This document shows positions 27,882-39,816 of a stretch of DNA of 64,000 bases, one piece after another. Within the stretch, counting starts at the first letter, position 1. Every line of letters begins with the position of its first letter. The stretch covers positions 69,683 through 133,682 of the forward strand of contig CAZPXS010000002.1 of NCBI GenBank assembly GCA_964590075.1, read 5' to 3'. Under the pieces are notes generated by a model. The model was given only the letters and a program-made list of their open reading frames with translations, had not been told where the DNA came from and ran no database searches. This DNA is from JAGDVO01 sp964590075 [NCBI: uncultured Aquificales bacterium] (lineage in GTDB: Bacteria; Thermosulfidibacterota; Thermosulfidibacteria; Thermosulfidibacterales). The position numbers were made by a program, and so were the translations under genes.

Positions 27882-28948
27882 TGTCTGTTAAGGCTAATGC
27901 GAGTTACGATATAGATAAGGATTACTACTGGAATTTTGAGAATGGACCGAGATACTCTGGTGGTTATCCTGTTGGTTTAAAGAGGGAACCTATAAAGGTA
28001 TGGGATAGGGTGGTTGATTTTCCCCTATTTATCCCTGCCGGGCTACTTTTAAACGGTAAATGGGTACTTTTCTATGAGAGGATGGGTTTTCCTGCTCTCG
28101 TTTATAAGACTGTGAGAACCAAAGAGTTTCCATCGCACCCGATGCCGAACTGCTTATTCGTAAAAACCGATGTCTTTGACCCTATAAACATACCCGATGT
28201 AGTATATGCCCCCTACGATTATGAACCTGATGATGTGAGAGAGGTTACCATAACTAATTCCTTCGGTATGCCCTCAAAGGATCCGAAGTGGTGGCAGATG
28301 GATATAGATGATATTTCCAGGAATTTGTCCGATGGAACATTATTTATAGTAAGTGGTGTAGGTACGATCGAGAATTTCGGTAGTTTGGTTGAGGATTTTA
28401 AGAGAGTTGCTGCTATGATAGCGGAGCTTGATAGGGTTGACGCGGTGGAGTTAAACTTCTCCTGTCCCAATGTGGAAGGTGATGAAGGTATGCTCTATAT
28501 GGATCCTGAGGTATCGAGAGATATAGTTAGGGCGGTAAAAAGGGAGATAAAAGGTAAGCCCCTGATAGTTAAGATAGGACTTTTACTAGGTGAGAGATTG
28601 AGAAAGTTCATAAAGCATGTGGGCCCCTTCGTTGATGCCATAGGTGGCATAAATTCAATTTCTCTAAGAGTTCTGAGGCCAGATGGGTCACCGGCTCTTG
28701 GAGAGGATAGGAGAAGAAGCGGAGTTTGTGGTTATGCTCTTATAGAGTGTACGAGGATTTTCGTTAGAGAACTAGTTAGTTTAAGGAAGGAATACAAAAT
28801 GGACTGGTATATATTTGCGACAGGTGGTGTTACAACTAAGGAATACTTTGATTTGATAAGAGGTGAAGGTGCGGATCTCGTTGGTAGCTGTGTTGGAGCT
28901 ATGTTTGATCCTGAACTTGCCATAAAAATAAGGGGTTACGAAAAATAG
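27881..28948 (+). CDS. dihydroorotate dehydrogenase-family protein
   Basis: FMN-binding TIM barrel of 355 residues. VELNFSCPNVEG matches the DHODH NxSCPN motif and ATGGVTTKEYFDLIRGEGADLVGSCVGAMF the phosphate-binding end. It differs in the N-terminal GLKREPIKVWD part and in a TNSFGMPSKDPKWW segment where the usual NSxGxxN sequence stands, so orotate formation is not certain. It lies between ttcA-like and a TIGR01777 gene rather than with other pyr genes. It could be the cell's pyrD or a relative with another substrate. Confidence 0.75.
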   Translation: MSVKANASYDIDKDYYWNFENGPRYSGGYPVGLKREPIKVWDRVVDFPLFIPAGLLLNGKWVLFYERMGFPALVYKTVRTKEFPSHPMPNCLFVKTDVFDPINIPDVVYAPYDYEPDDVREVTITNSFGMPSKDPKWWQMDIDDISRNLSDGTLFIVSGVGTIENFGSLVEDFKRVAAMIAELDRVDAVELNFSCPNVEGDEGMLYMDPEVSRDIVRAVKREIKGKPLIVKIGLLLGERLRKFIKHVGPFVDAIGGINSISLRVLRPDGSPALGEDRRRSGVCGYALIECTRIFVRELVSLRKEYKMDWYIFATGGVTTKEYFDLIRGEGADLVGSCVGAMFDPELAIKIRGYEK

Positions 28949-28965
28949 ATTAGGGGTTATACTGG

Positions 28966-31958
<2,993 letters not shown>

Positions 31959-31962
<4 letters not shown>

Positions 31963-32798
31963 AGGTAAGGGATAAGGGGAAGATAGAGGTCTGTTACTGT
32001 AGGATAGATGTTGGTTTTCCGGTTATGCCCTTTGCCGTTGGTGTTGTGGAGAACGTTAGGGAAGGTGAGTTTGTAGTTGTTGAGACTGAGATAGGTGAGG
32101 TCCTAGCTTATGTTTTGAAAGGGCCGGTGCCCATCGATCCCGATGATCTGGGGTTACCCGTTGAGGAGATTCAGCCTATACTAAGGATAGCGACCGATGA
32201 GGATATTAAAAGACATAACGAGAATATAATGCTCGAGGCTGAGGCTTTTAACTTCTGTAGGGAAAGGATAAAGCATCACGGGTTGCCTATGAAACTCGTG
32301 AGAGTAAAGGCAGCTCTTGATAGAAAGAGGATAATGTTCTTCTTCTGCTCCGAGACGAGGGTTGACTTTAGAGCCCTTGTCAGGGATCTGGCGAGAAGGT
32401 ACAAGACAAGGATTGAGATGCGTCAGATTGGTGTTAGGGATGGAGCTAAAATGGTGGGAGGTCTTGGCCCTTGTGGTCAGGAGATATGCTGTAGAAGGTT
32501 TTTAAATAAGTTTGAGTCCATCTCGGTAAGGATGGCCAAGGATCAGTATCTAATGTTGAATCCTTCTAAGATATCGGGTTTATGTGGTAGGCTTATGTGT
32601 TGTTTATCCTTTGAATTGGGAGTTTATCTCGATCTTGCCAAAGACTTTCCTGAGGTTGGTGAGAAGGTGAAGACTTTGTCCGGAATAGAGGGTGAGGTTG
32701 TGAGCGCTAACATAATAGATAGAACAGTTATAATTTCGATAGGGGATAGAAAGGGCCAGATGGTCGTTAGTGTCGATGAGATTATAAGGGAGGCCTAG
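31959..32798 (+). CDS. ricT: PSP1-domain protein, RicT/YaaT-like
   Basis: A 279-residue PSP1 protein with the cysteine pattern GPCGQEICCRRF and GLCGRLMCCLSF that binds an iron-sulfur cluster in the Bacillus Ric complex, which modulates mRNA decay by RNase Y. Only the RicT component is seen here. The gene order between holB and metG is as in Firmicutes, so synteny supports the assignment even though this is a diderm. Confidence 0.88.
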
Positions 32799-32800
32799 GT

Positions 32801-34705
32801 ATGAAGAAGTTTTACGTTACAACTCCCATATATTACGTTAACGATGTCCCCCATGTTGGTCATGCCTACACCACCATAGCCGCCGATGTAATTGCTAGGT
32901 ATAAGAGGATAAAGGGTTACGATGTTTTCTTTCTTACCGGCACAGATGAGCATGGTCAGAAGATAGAAAAGTCTGCGAAGTCTCTTGGTATGAAACCAAA
33001 GGAGCTTGCCGATAAGGTTGTAGTTAACTTTAAGAAACTTTGGGAGAGACTGAATATAGAGTACTCTCATTTTATAAGAACTACCGATGACTACCATGAA
33101 AAGGCAGTTGCTGAGATTTTTGAGATGTTGTATAGAAAGGGAGATATATACCTTGGGGAGTATGAAGGTTGGTATTGTGTTCCCTGTGAGACTTTTTGGG
33201 CCGAAAGCCAACTTGGTTCCGGTAATACCTGCCCTGATTGTGGTAGACCTGTAGAGAAGTTAAAGGAGAAGAGCTACTTCTTTAGATTATCGGCCTATCA
33301 GGATAAACTTCTCGAATTTTACGATAAGAACCCAGAGTTTGTTAAACCTGCAAGTAGGATGAACGAGATAGTATCCTTCGTTAAGAGGGGGCTTGAGGAT
33401 ATATCCGTTTCAAGAACTACTTTCAGGTGGGGCATTCCGGTACCTTTTGATGAGGATCATGTTATATACGTCTGGTTTGATGCACTCTTTAACTACCTAA
33501 CAGGAATAGGTTACGGTTATGACGACGAGAAGTTTAAAAAATATTGGCCTGCCGATATACACTTCATAGGAAAGGATATCCTGAGATTCCACGCCATATA
33601 TTGGCCTGCTTTCCTTATGGCCTGTGGTTTAGAGCCACCTAAGAGGATCTTTGCCCATGGTTGGTGGACTGTTGAAGGTAGAAAAATGTCAAAGTCCCTT
33701 AGAAATGTGGTTGACCCTAACAGGTTGATAGATCAGTTTGGGGCTGATGTGATAAGATACTTCCTATTGAGGGAAGTTCCCTTTGGTTTGGATGGTGACT
33801 TCTCATACAAGGCTCTCGTATCAAGGGTGAATAGCGAGCTTGCAAATGACCTTGGTAATCTCTTTCATAGAGTTATAGCTATGACCGAGAGGTATCTCGA
33901 TGGTGTTGTCCCCGAGAGATTCGAAGGTAGACCGGAGGTAGTGAATAAGTTCATGGAGGCCGTAAATGGTTATGAGTCCAGTATGGAAGAGCAGGCCTAT
34001 AACAGAGCGCTTGAGTTTGTCTTTGATCTTATAAGGTATGGGAATAGGTATGTGGATCAGAAAGCACCGTGGGACCTTTTCAAGAAGGGTGATGTCAAGG
34101 AGCTGAGGAGAACACTATACGAGTTATTGGAGATACTGAGGATAAGCGCAGTATTACTGTATCCCTTTATGCCTAATAAAAGCAGAGAGATGTTTAGTAA
34201 GCTCGGTCTCGGTGAAAGGATCCCTGGGGAGAAGGATTTCTCGTGGGGTGTCTTGGAGGGTGGAGAAAGGGTATCAAAGGGGGATCCCCTATTTGTTAGG
34301 ATAGATGAGGAGAAGGTTTTAGCCGAGATTTCAAAGGAGGTTGAATCCGCTATAAGGGAGGATGAGGTGGAGACTAAGGAAGAGTTTGTATCTATTGAGG
34401 ATTTCGCAAAGTTGAGATTGATAGTTGCCAGGATCCTTGAGGCTGAGAGGGTAAAGAATAGTGATAAACTGATTAAACTAGTTGTTGATACTGGAACCGA
34501 GAGAAGGACCGTAGTTGCTGGAATAGGTGCTTTTTATAAGCCCGAGGATCTAATCGGTAAGAAGGTGATTTACTTCGCGAACTTAAAACCCAAAAAGATA
34601 AGGGGGATAATGTCTCAGGGTATGATACTTGCCGCGGGGGATGGGGACAGGATATACCTACCTATACTACCGGAGGATACACCAGTTGGAGCGGTTGTTA
34701 AATAA
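32801..34705 (+). CDS. metG: methionyl-tRNA synthetase
   Basis: Class I synthetase of 634 residues. HVGH (residues 18-21) is the HIGH equivalent; GRKMSKSLRNVV is the KMSKS loop near 297; a zinc knuckle has CVPC and CPDC. The C-terminal 110 residues, FAKLRLIVARILEAERVKNSD onward, form the EMAP/Trbp111 tRNA-binding and dimerisation domain. Start ATG follows AGGGAGG, two bases after the PSP1 stop. Confidence 0.96.
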   Translation: MKKFYVTTPIYYVNDVPHVGHAYTTIAADVIARYKRIKGYDVFFLTGTDEHGQKIEKSAKSLGMKPKELADKVVVNFKKLWERLNIEYSHFIRTTDDYHEKAVAEIFEMLYRKGDIYLGEYEGWYCVPCETFWAESQLGSGNTCPDCGRPVEKLKEKSYFFRLSAYQDKLLEFYDKNPEFVKPASRMNEIVSFVKRGLEDISVSRTTFRWGIPVPFDEDHVIYVWFDALFNYLTGIGYGYDDEKFKKYWPADIHFIGKDILRFHAIYWPAFLMACGLEPPKRIFAHGWWTVEGRKMSKSLRNVVDPNRLIDQFGADVIRYFLLREVPFGLDGDFSYKALVSRVNSELANDLGNLFHRVIAMTERYLDGVVPERFEGRPEVVNKFMEAVNGYESSMEEQAYNRALEFVFDLIRYGNRYVDQKAPWDLFKKGDVKELRRTLYELLEILRISAVLLYPFMPNKSREMFSKLGLGERIPGEKDFSWGVLEGGERVSKGDPLFVRIDEEKVLAEISKEVESAIREDEVETKEEFVSIEDFAKLRLIVARILEAERVKNSDKLIKLVVDTGTERRTVVAGIGAFYKPEDLIGKKVIYFANLKPKKIRGIMSQGMILAAGDGDRIYLPILPEDTPVGAVVK

Positions 34706-35468
34706 CAGTTTTTACATAGATAGCCACGCTCATATACATATGGACTATTTTAAGAAGGATAGAGAGGAAGTTTATCTTAGGGCGAGGGAAAATAACGTAT
34801 CTATAATCCTTACCGTTGGTATAGATCTCGCCGATAGTATAAGGGCTATGGAGTTTGCATCATCTCATGATGGTGTTTATTTTGCATGTGGTTTTCATCC
34901 CCACGATGCGAGTAAGCTGAAAGAGGAAGATCTTGTTAAGATCGAAGACCTATGTGGACATGGTAAGAATCTGGCTGTAGGAGAGATAGGTCTTGACTTC
35001 TATAGAAACTATTCCCCGAGGGACGTTCAGATAAAGGCCTTTGAGTTGCAGCTTGATCTTGCCCTTAGACTGAATAAGCCGGTTATACTACACGTTAGGG
35101 ATGCCCATGATGAGGTTATATCCATCTTGAGTAACTATAAAGGTTTAACCGGAATTGTTCACTGTTTTTCGGGAAATAGCAAACACCTTGAGAAATACGT
35201 AGATATGGGATTTTATATCTCCTTTGCGGGAAATGTGACTTATAACGCTAATCTACAGGATGTTTTAAAAGTGACGCCTCTAGATAGGTTACTATTTGAA
35301 ACCGATTGCCCCTTTCTAACCCCTATTGGAAAAAAGGGTAGAAGGAATGAACCCTCATTCATTGTTGATGTGTATGAGTTCTGTGCAGATATTTTAGGTA
35401 TAGATCTGGATTTTCTTAAGCAAAGAGTCTCCTATAATTTTTTAAATCTGTTTAACTTGACTATTTGA
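34686..35468 (+). CDS. tatD: TatD-family metal-dependent DNase
   Basis: Amidohydrolase-fold nuclease: YIDSHAHIHMDYF at the N-terminus (metal His-x-His), VGEIGLDFYRNYS, LHVRDAHDE, GIVHCFSGN and ETDCPFLTP. I take the TTG at 34686 as start because GGAGGA ends 8 bases before it; the longer frame runs through metG coding sequence and adds unlikely residues. It overlaps metG by 20 bp. A TTG at 34695 is also possible. Confidence 0.9.
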   Translation: MERLLNNSFYIDSHAHIHMDYFKKDREEVYLRARENNVSIILTVGIDLADSIRAMEFASSHDGVYFACGFHPHDASKLKEEDLVKIEDLCGHGKNLAVGEIGLDFYRNYSPRDVQIKAFELQLDLALRLNKPVILHVRDAHDEVISILSNYKGLTGIVHCFSGNSKHLEKYVDMGFYISFAGNVTYNANLQDVLKVTPLDRLLFETDCPFLTPIGKKGRRNEPSFIVDVYEFCADILGIDLDFLKQRVSYNFLNLFNLTI

Positions 35469-35473
35469 TAACA

Positions 35474-35502
35474 TTGTTTTATAAATTAACATAGTTTATT
35501 AT
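35474..35502 (+). promoter_or_regulatory. candidate promoter of the IclR gene
   Basis: TTGTTT at 35474-35479 and TATTAT at 35497-35502 are spaced by 17 bp. The leader would be very short, with TAGGAGGG just before the TTG start. The imperfect symmetry around TTATAAA...TTTATTA could be an autoregulatory site, but this is weak. Confidence 0.4.
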
Positions 35503-35517
35503 TCTAGGAGGGCTAAG

Positions 35518-36297
35518 TTGAGAGGTAGAGTTGGGAGAGATGAGGTTCAGTTGGTCAAGGCTGTTGAACATGCTCTTCAGATACTGATTTCCTATACCGA
35601 TAATGAGGAGCTTGGAGTCACAGAGCTCTCTAACAGGTTGGGCTTACATAAGAATAATGTTTTTAGGTTGCTTGCTACACTTGAACAGAGGGGATATATA
35701 AGACAGAATCCTAGGACCGAAGCTTATAGGCTTGGTCCGAAGCTTTTTGAGTTATCGATGATATTCAAGTATCAGATGGGTTTGATAAAGGTTGCCCGTC
35801 CCTATCTTGAGGATTTACGTGGAAGGTTCAATGAGACTACCTATCTCGGAATTTTGAGGGATATTTACGCTGTGTATATAGATTGCGTTGAAACCACCAA
35901 TACAATAAGAGTAATGCCTAGGATAGGAAAACAGTTACCTGCCTATGCTACTGCTATGGGTAAGGCACAACTTGCCTATCTTTCCGATACCGAAATCGAT
36001 AGACTCTTTAGGGAAAGGAAATTGGTTAAGTTTACGCCCAATACAAAGATAGATATTAGGGAGATAAAGAGAGAACTCGATGAGATTAGAGAGATCGGTT
36101 ATGCTTTGGATATGGAAGAGTACCAGCTGGAAGTTAGATGTGTGGGTGCTCCCATAAGAGATTACACGGGAAGAGTTATAGCCGCTATCTCCATTTCTGC
36201 ACCAAGTTACAGATTAACCGATGAGAAAATCCACCTTTTTGGAAATGTGGTTAAAGAAGTGGCAAATGAGATCTCAAGGTCTCTGGGGTTTGTGTAG
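35518..36297 (+). CDS. IclR-family transcriptional regulator
   Basis: Winged-helix N-terminus (LVKAVEHALQILISY, VTELSNRLGLHKNNVFRLLATLEQRGYI) followed by the IclR effector domain (QLPAYATAMGKAQLAYLSD, VRCVGAPIRDYTGRVIAAISISAPS). 259 residues. TTG start at 35518 after AGGAGGG. Effector unknown. The stop overlaps the downstream protease gene by 32 bp from my chosen start. Confidence 0.93.
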   Translation: MRGRVGRDEVQLVKAVEHALQILISYTDNEELGVTELSNRLGLHKNNVFRLLATLEQRGYIRQNPRTEAYRLGPKLFELSMIFKYQMGLIKVARPYLEDLRGRFNETTYLGILRDIYAVYIDCVETTNTIRVMPRIGKQLPAYATAMGKAQLAYLSDTEIDRLFRERKLVKFTPNTKIDIREIKRELDEIREIGYALDMEEYQLEVRCVGAPIRDYTGRVIAAISISAPSYRLTDEKIHLFGNVVKEVANEISRSLGFV

Positions 36298-37597
36298 AGT
36301 CGGCAATGTAATATTTCTGATATTTTTGATATTGGTTGGTTGTGCTCCTAATCCTGCAACGGGTAGACTTGAGTTTAACTTTATCGGTACAGATACCGAG
36401 CTAAAGATAGGGAAAGGAGTCTTTGAATATATGGATAGGGAAACTATAGAGAGTGGTCCCTTTATAAGGGAGGGTTATGCTGTTGATTATATAAGGTTCA
36501 TAGTAAATAGGCTTTACCCATATTTTCATAGGAGGAACGTTGTTCCTCTTAACGTAGTTATATCTCCAAGTGCGGAACCAAATGCATGGGCTTTACCAGG
36601 TTATGTTAACGTTAATATAGGATTGATCCCCTGCCTTGAAAATGAGGCACAGCTTGCCTTTGTTATAGGTCATGAGATGGGACACGTTGCTTCGAGACAC
36701 ACGGCGGAAAGGTATAGTCAAACCATACTGGCCAATGTGGTTGTGACTGGAGCCAGTATATACGCCGGAAGGCTTGGTGAGCTTATAGGGAATGTAGGAG
36801 GTCTTCTTGTCCTATCTGCCTATTCCAGAGCTCAGGAGAGGGAGGCGGATAGAATAGGTTTTTATTACGCTGTTAGTGCCGGTTATGATCCCAATGAGGT
36901 TGTAAAGTCACTCCTTAATGTTGAATCCTGTGGTAAGAAGTATCTGAGTTACCTTGGCATTAGAGAAACCAATATGGGCGGTTTCTTGAATAGGCTATTT
37001 TCCGATCATCCTCTTACGGAAGAGAGGGTGAAGAATCTAAGCGTTATGGCAAGTAGTAAGGGGAAAGGGGTTCTAAATTACGGTGAATATGATTCTATCA
37101 AGAGGTGGGCAGAGGCAAGGTTGGATATTCTTTTAAACATTGATAGGGCTCTATATGTTGCCTCTAAAAACAGGGATACCTCAAGTGCTATAAGGGAATT
37201 ATCCAGGATAGAACCAAGGGTTAGGGGCATGGATATTGAACCGGAGATAAAAGCGAAGTTTTACGCTGTTAAGTCTTACCTCTACTTTAACGGTGGTGAT
37301 TATAAATCTTCCATTGAGAACGCAAAGTTAGCTGTAGATTATAAGAAGGATTTTATAGTTGGTTACAAGATAGGTGGGGTTGCTGGTTTAAGGTTAAAAA
37401 CCAGGGACTCTATCATTAACGCTAAAGCCTTCTTTAAGGATTGCTTAGACATCAGCCATAGCGATCAGTTGTGCATGAAGGGTGCTCTTATCTCATCCTG
37501 TCTTTTGAAGGATGGGGATTGTTCATATTACTGTAAGAAGTATTTTTCCTCCTTTAGTTCAGACTTTCCGAGTGTTTCTACCTACTGTATCTTCTGA
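36266..37597 (+). CDS. M48-family metalloprotease, putative lipoprotein
   Basis: Zinc peptidase with VIGHEMGHVASRH (HExxH) and the third ligand EREADRIG, the layout of periplasmic BepA/YfgC-like M48 proteases. The N-terminus has a hydrophobic run ending IFLILVGCAPN, a lipobox, so it is probably an outer- or inner-membrane lipoprotein. The C-terminal 150 residues look like helical repeat (TPR-like) sequence (YNGGDYKSSIENAKLAVDY-type). Start uncertain: ATG 36266 gives a 25-residue signal; TTG 36290 gives a 17-residue one. BepA-type quality control of outer-membrane proteins is inferred. Confidence 0.85.
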   Translation: MRSQGLWGLCRVGNVIFLIFLILVGCAPNPATGRLEFNFIGTDTELKIGKGVFEYMDRETIESGPFIREGYAVDYIRFIVNRLYPYFHRRNVVPLNVVISPSAEPNAWALPGYVNVNIGLIPCLENEAQLAFVIGHEMGHVASRHTAERYSQTILANVVVTGASIYAGRLGELIGNVGGLLVLSAYSRAQEREADRIGFYYAVSAGYDPNEVVKSLLNVESCGKKYLSYLGIRETNMGGFLNRLFSDHPLTEERVKNLSVMASSKGKGVLNYGEYDSIKRWAEARLDILLNIDRALYVASKNRDTSSAIRELSRIEPRVRGMDIEPEIKAKFYAVKSYLYFNGGDYKSSIENAKLAVDYKKDFIVGYKIGGVAGLRLKTRDSIINAKAFFKDCLDISHSDQLCMKGALISSCLLKDGDCSYYCKKYFSSFSSDFPSVSTYCIF

Positions 37598-37628
37598 GAA
37601 TGCGTAAATTCTTAAGAAGAGAGAAATA

Positions 37629-37657
37629 TTGACACTTAAAATTCGGTATTATATATA
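37629..37657 (+). promoter_or_regulatory. strong sigma-70-type promoter for the tRNA genes
   Basis: TTGACA at 37629-37634 is a perfect -35; TATATA at 37652-37657 follows after a 17-bp spacer. Transcription would start about 37664, ten bases before tRNA-Leu. Confidence 0.75.
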
Positions 37658-37673
37658 TTCCAAAAGGGATAAA

Positions 37674-37757
37674 GCCGGAGTGGCGGAACTGGCAGACGCG
37701 CTGTCTTGAGGGGACAGTGGGCGCGAGCCCGTGCGGGTTCAAATCCCGCCTCCGGCA
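37674..37757 (+). tRNA. tRNA-Leu(GAG)
   Basis: Acceptor GCCGGAG pairs with CTCCGGC; anticodon loop TTGAGGG gives GAG at 37708-37710 inside a CTGTC/GACAG stem. The T-arm GTGCGGGTTCAAATCCCGC is intact and there is a long variable arm. Discriminator A; CCA is not encoded. Confidence 0.94.
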
Positions 37758-37774
37758 TTTGTAGTGTTTTAAAC

Positions 37775-37851
37775 CGGGGCGTAGCTCAGCCTGGCAGAGC
37801 ACTGGCATGGGGGGCCAGTGGTCGCCCGTTCAAATCGGGTCGCCCCGACCA
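37775..37851 (+). tRNA. tRNA-Pro(GGG), CCA encoded
   Basis: Acceptor CGGGGCG pairs with CGCCCCG. Anticodon stem CTGGC/GCCAG holds loop ATGGGGG, anticodon GGG at 37809-37811. T-arm CCCGTTCAAATCGGG. Discriminator A followed by an encoded CCA, unlike the other tRNAs in the window. 17 bp after tRNA-Leu, same transcript. Confidence 0.94.
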
Positions 37852-37876
37852 TTGGTAGATTTAACGGTGGTGGTTC

Positions 37877-38644
37877 ATGTTAATTCTTCTTTCCAACGAT
37901 GATGGGGTCTTTGCAACCGGTATCAACGTTTTATTTAGGGAGCTGTCGGAAGTTGCTGACGTCTGGATTGTTGCTCCCGATAGAGAAAAAAGTGCCTCAA
38001 GTCATTCTCTCACCCTCCATAGGCCTCTTAGGGTCAAGAGGATAGAGGAGAAGATATTCGCGGTTGATGGTACTCCTACCGATGCTGTTATTCTTGGAGT
38101 ACATAAGATACTACCTAGGGTGCCGGATTTAGTTGTTTCTGGTATAAATGAGGGACCTAATTTGGGTGAGGATGTTACCTATTCGGGTACCGTTTCTGCC
38201 GCCATGGAAGGATGTATACTTGGAATTCCATCCGTTGCCGCTTCACTAGTTATTTCGGGTATAAGGAATTTTAAGGTAGCTGGTATCGCTATGTTAAGGA
38301 TAGTTGAGTTCATCATGGACAAGAAGCTACCGGAAGGTGTTTTCTTAAACGTTAATATCCCTGATGTTGAGGATATCGGTTCTATAAGGGGTATAAAGTG
38401 GACAAGGCTTGGTAGGAGGAAGTACAATAACTACATACATGAGCTCTGGGATCCGAGGGGAAATGTCTTTTATTGGATAGGCGGTTTGCCGGATGAAGAG
38501 GAGGAAGCGATAAACGATGAGGAGACCGATATAGGTGCTGTGAGAAACGGTTATATCTCTGTTACTCCTATAAGATACGATATGACAGCCTTTGATTTCT
38601 TGGAAAGTAATTATAGATGGGAGTGGGATCTTGGATTTTATTGA
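37877..38644 (+). CDS. surE: 5'/3'-nucleotidase SurE
   Basis: Survival protein and nucleoside-5'/3'-monophosphate phosphatase. [13 protein letters not shown] has the metal Asp pair; [42 protein letters not shown] and the C-terminal D.FxW tail are typical. 255 residues. It is the first protein gene after the tRNA pair and overlaps pcm by 14 bp; surE-pcm pairs are common. Confidence 0.95.
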   Translation: MLILLSNDDGVFATGINVLFRELSEVADVWIVAPDREKSASSHSLTLHRPLRVKRIEEKIFAVDGTPTDAVILGVHKILPRVPDLVVSGINEGPNLGEDVTYSGTVSAAMEGCILGIPSVAASLVISGIRNFKVAGIAMLRIVEFIMDKKLPEGVFLNVNIPDVEDIGSIRGIKWTRLGRRKYNNYIHELWDPRGNVFYWIGGLPDEEEEAINDEETDIGAVRNGYISVTPIRYDMTAFDFLESNYRWEWDLGFY

Positions 38645-39290
38645 TACTCCTATATTTAGGGAGAGAAGGGAGAAACTAGTTGAACATCTTAGAAGGCGGG
38701 GAATAAAGGATGAGAGAGTTTTATCGGCTATGCTTAAGGTGCCAAGGCATCTATTTGTCCCGCCGGAACTTTCCGAGGAAGCTTATAACGACTACCCCCT
38801 ACCTATAGGTCATGGTCAAACAATATCACAACCCTATATAGTTGCCCTTATGACCGAGGCCCTGGAGGTTAAGGAGAACCACAGAGTATTGGAGATAGGT
38901 ACAGGTTCTGGCTATCAGTGTGCTATTCTCGCCGAGCTTGCTAAGGAAGTCTACTCGGTGGAGAGGATTCCTGAACTTGCACTTAGGGCTCAAAGGGTTT
39001 TGAGTTTGCTTGGTTATAATAACGTTTGGATAAAGATAGATGATGGAACTCTTGGTTGGCCCGAGTACGCTCCCTACGATAGAATAATAGTTACAGCAGG
39101 GGCGCCAAAAATACCTGAGCCTCTTATTGAACAACTCGATAAAGGTGGTATTATGGTTATTCCTGTTGGTGATGAGTATTCGCAGGAGTTACTTGTAGTG
39201 ACAAAGTTGACGGAAGATAGTAAAGTTAAAGTGAAGAGTTTGGGTGGCTGTGTTTTTGTTAAACTGAGGGGTGAGTATGGATGGAAATAA
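38631..39290 (+). CDS. pcm: protein-L-isoaspartate O-methyltransferase
   Basis: Repairs L-isoaspartyl residues using AdoMet. [19 protein letters not shown] and [18 protein letters not shown] are the family motifs. I place the start at TTG 38631, which follows GGGAGTGGGA; the longer frame would reach into surE and lose the typical N-terminus ([17 protein letters not shown]). About 219 residues. The gene ends 8 bp before tRNA-Pro(CGG). Confidence 0.93.
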   Translation: MDFIDTPIFRERREKLVEHLRRRGIKDERVLSAMLKVPRHLFVPPELSEEAYNDYPLPIGHGQTISQPYIVALMTEALEVKENHRVLEIGTGSGYQCAILAELAKEVYSVERIPELALRAQRVLSLLGYNNVWIKIDDGTLGWPEYAPYDRIIVTAGAPKIPEPLIEQLDKGGIMVIPVGDEYSQELLVVTKLTEDSKVKVKSLGGCVFVKLRGEYGWK

Positions 39291-39816
39291 CTTAGAGCGG
39301 GGCGTAGCGCAGCCTGGTAGCGCACCAGCTTCGGGAGCTGGGGGTCGCCGGTTCGAATCCGGCCGCCCCGATAAAATCATAGGCGTAATAGGAGCTCATC
39401 AGGCAACTCCCCTTGACCGTGAGTACGCTTATAGATTTGGTTTGTTTGCTGGAAAAAGGGGATATACGGTTATATGTGGTGGTCTAGGTGGAGTTATGGA
39501 AGAGGTGGCAAGGGGTGTAAAGGAGGGGGGAGGGGTAACTATAGGAGTTGTTCCGTCCTATTCCAGATACGATGCAAATAGGTACATAGATTATCCTATA
39601 GCTACAGGCATGGGACATGCGAGAAACGTAATAATAGTTGCTACAAGCGATGTTGTAGTTGCGATAGGTGGGGAGTATGGAACGCTAAGTGAAATCGGGT
39701 TTGCTCTTAAGATGGGTAAGCCAGTTATTTCACTTAGAAGTTGGGATATTCCTGGTGTTATAAAGGTTTCAAGCCCGGAGGAGGCTATCCAAAAAGTTCT
39801 GGAGGTATTGGGATGA
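39277..39816 (+). CDS. TIGR00725/LOG-like nucleotide-binding protein
   Basis: Rossmann-like protein with [30 protein letters not shown] and [24 protein letters not shown], the TIGR00725 pattern (relatives of LOG cytokinin-type phosphoribohydrolases and molybdopterin-carrier-like proteins). The domain begins at [10 protein letters not shown], just after the tRNA, but no ATG, GTG or TTG occurs in frame between the tRNA and this point. The nearest canonical start is ATG 39277, after GAGGGG, which would translate the tRNA sequence as a 33-residue leader. The alternatives are ATC 39376 or ATA 39379. The start is therefore uncertain; the family is not. Confidence 0.75.
   Translation: MDGNNLERGVAQPGSAPASGAGGRRFESGRPDKIIGVIGAHQATPLDREYAYRFGLFAGKRGYTVICGGLGGVMEEVARGVKEGGGVTIGVVPSYSRYDANRYIDYPIATGMGHARNVIIVATSDVVVAIGGEYGTLSEIGFALKMGKPVISLRSWDIPGVIKVSSPEEAIQKVLEVLG
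39298..39371 (+). tRNA. tRNA-Pro(CGG)
   Basis: Acceptor CGGGGCG pairs with CGCCCCG; anticodon stem CCAGC/GCTGG, loop TTCGGGA, anticodon CGG at 39332-39334. T-arm GCCGGTTCGAATCCGGC. Discriminator A; no CCA encoded. It lies fully within the reading frame of the LOG-like gene. Confidence 0.94.

Noticed and set aside
36221-36265. Longer N-terminus of the M48 protein starting inside iclR
   Set aside because: It would put 15 more charged residues before a signal peptide; ATG 36266 or TTG 36290 fits a lipoprotein better.
37578-37808. Minus-strand open frame over tRNA-Leu and tRNA-Pro (CRRRDLNPHGLAPTVPS)
   Set aside because: Known artefact type: translation of the reverse of tRNA genes. No ribosome site or family match.
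39189-39380. Minus-strand frame with [24 protein letters not shown]
   Set aside because: Reverse translation of tRNA-Pro(CGG); this peptide pattern is a well-known spurious annotation.
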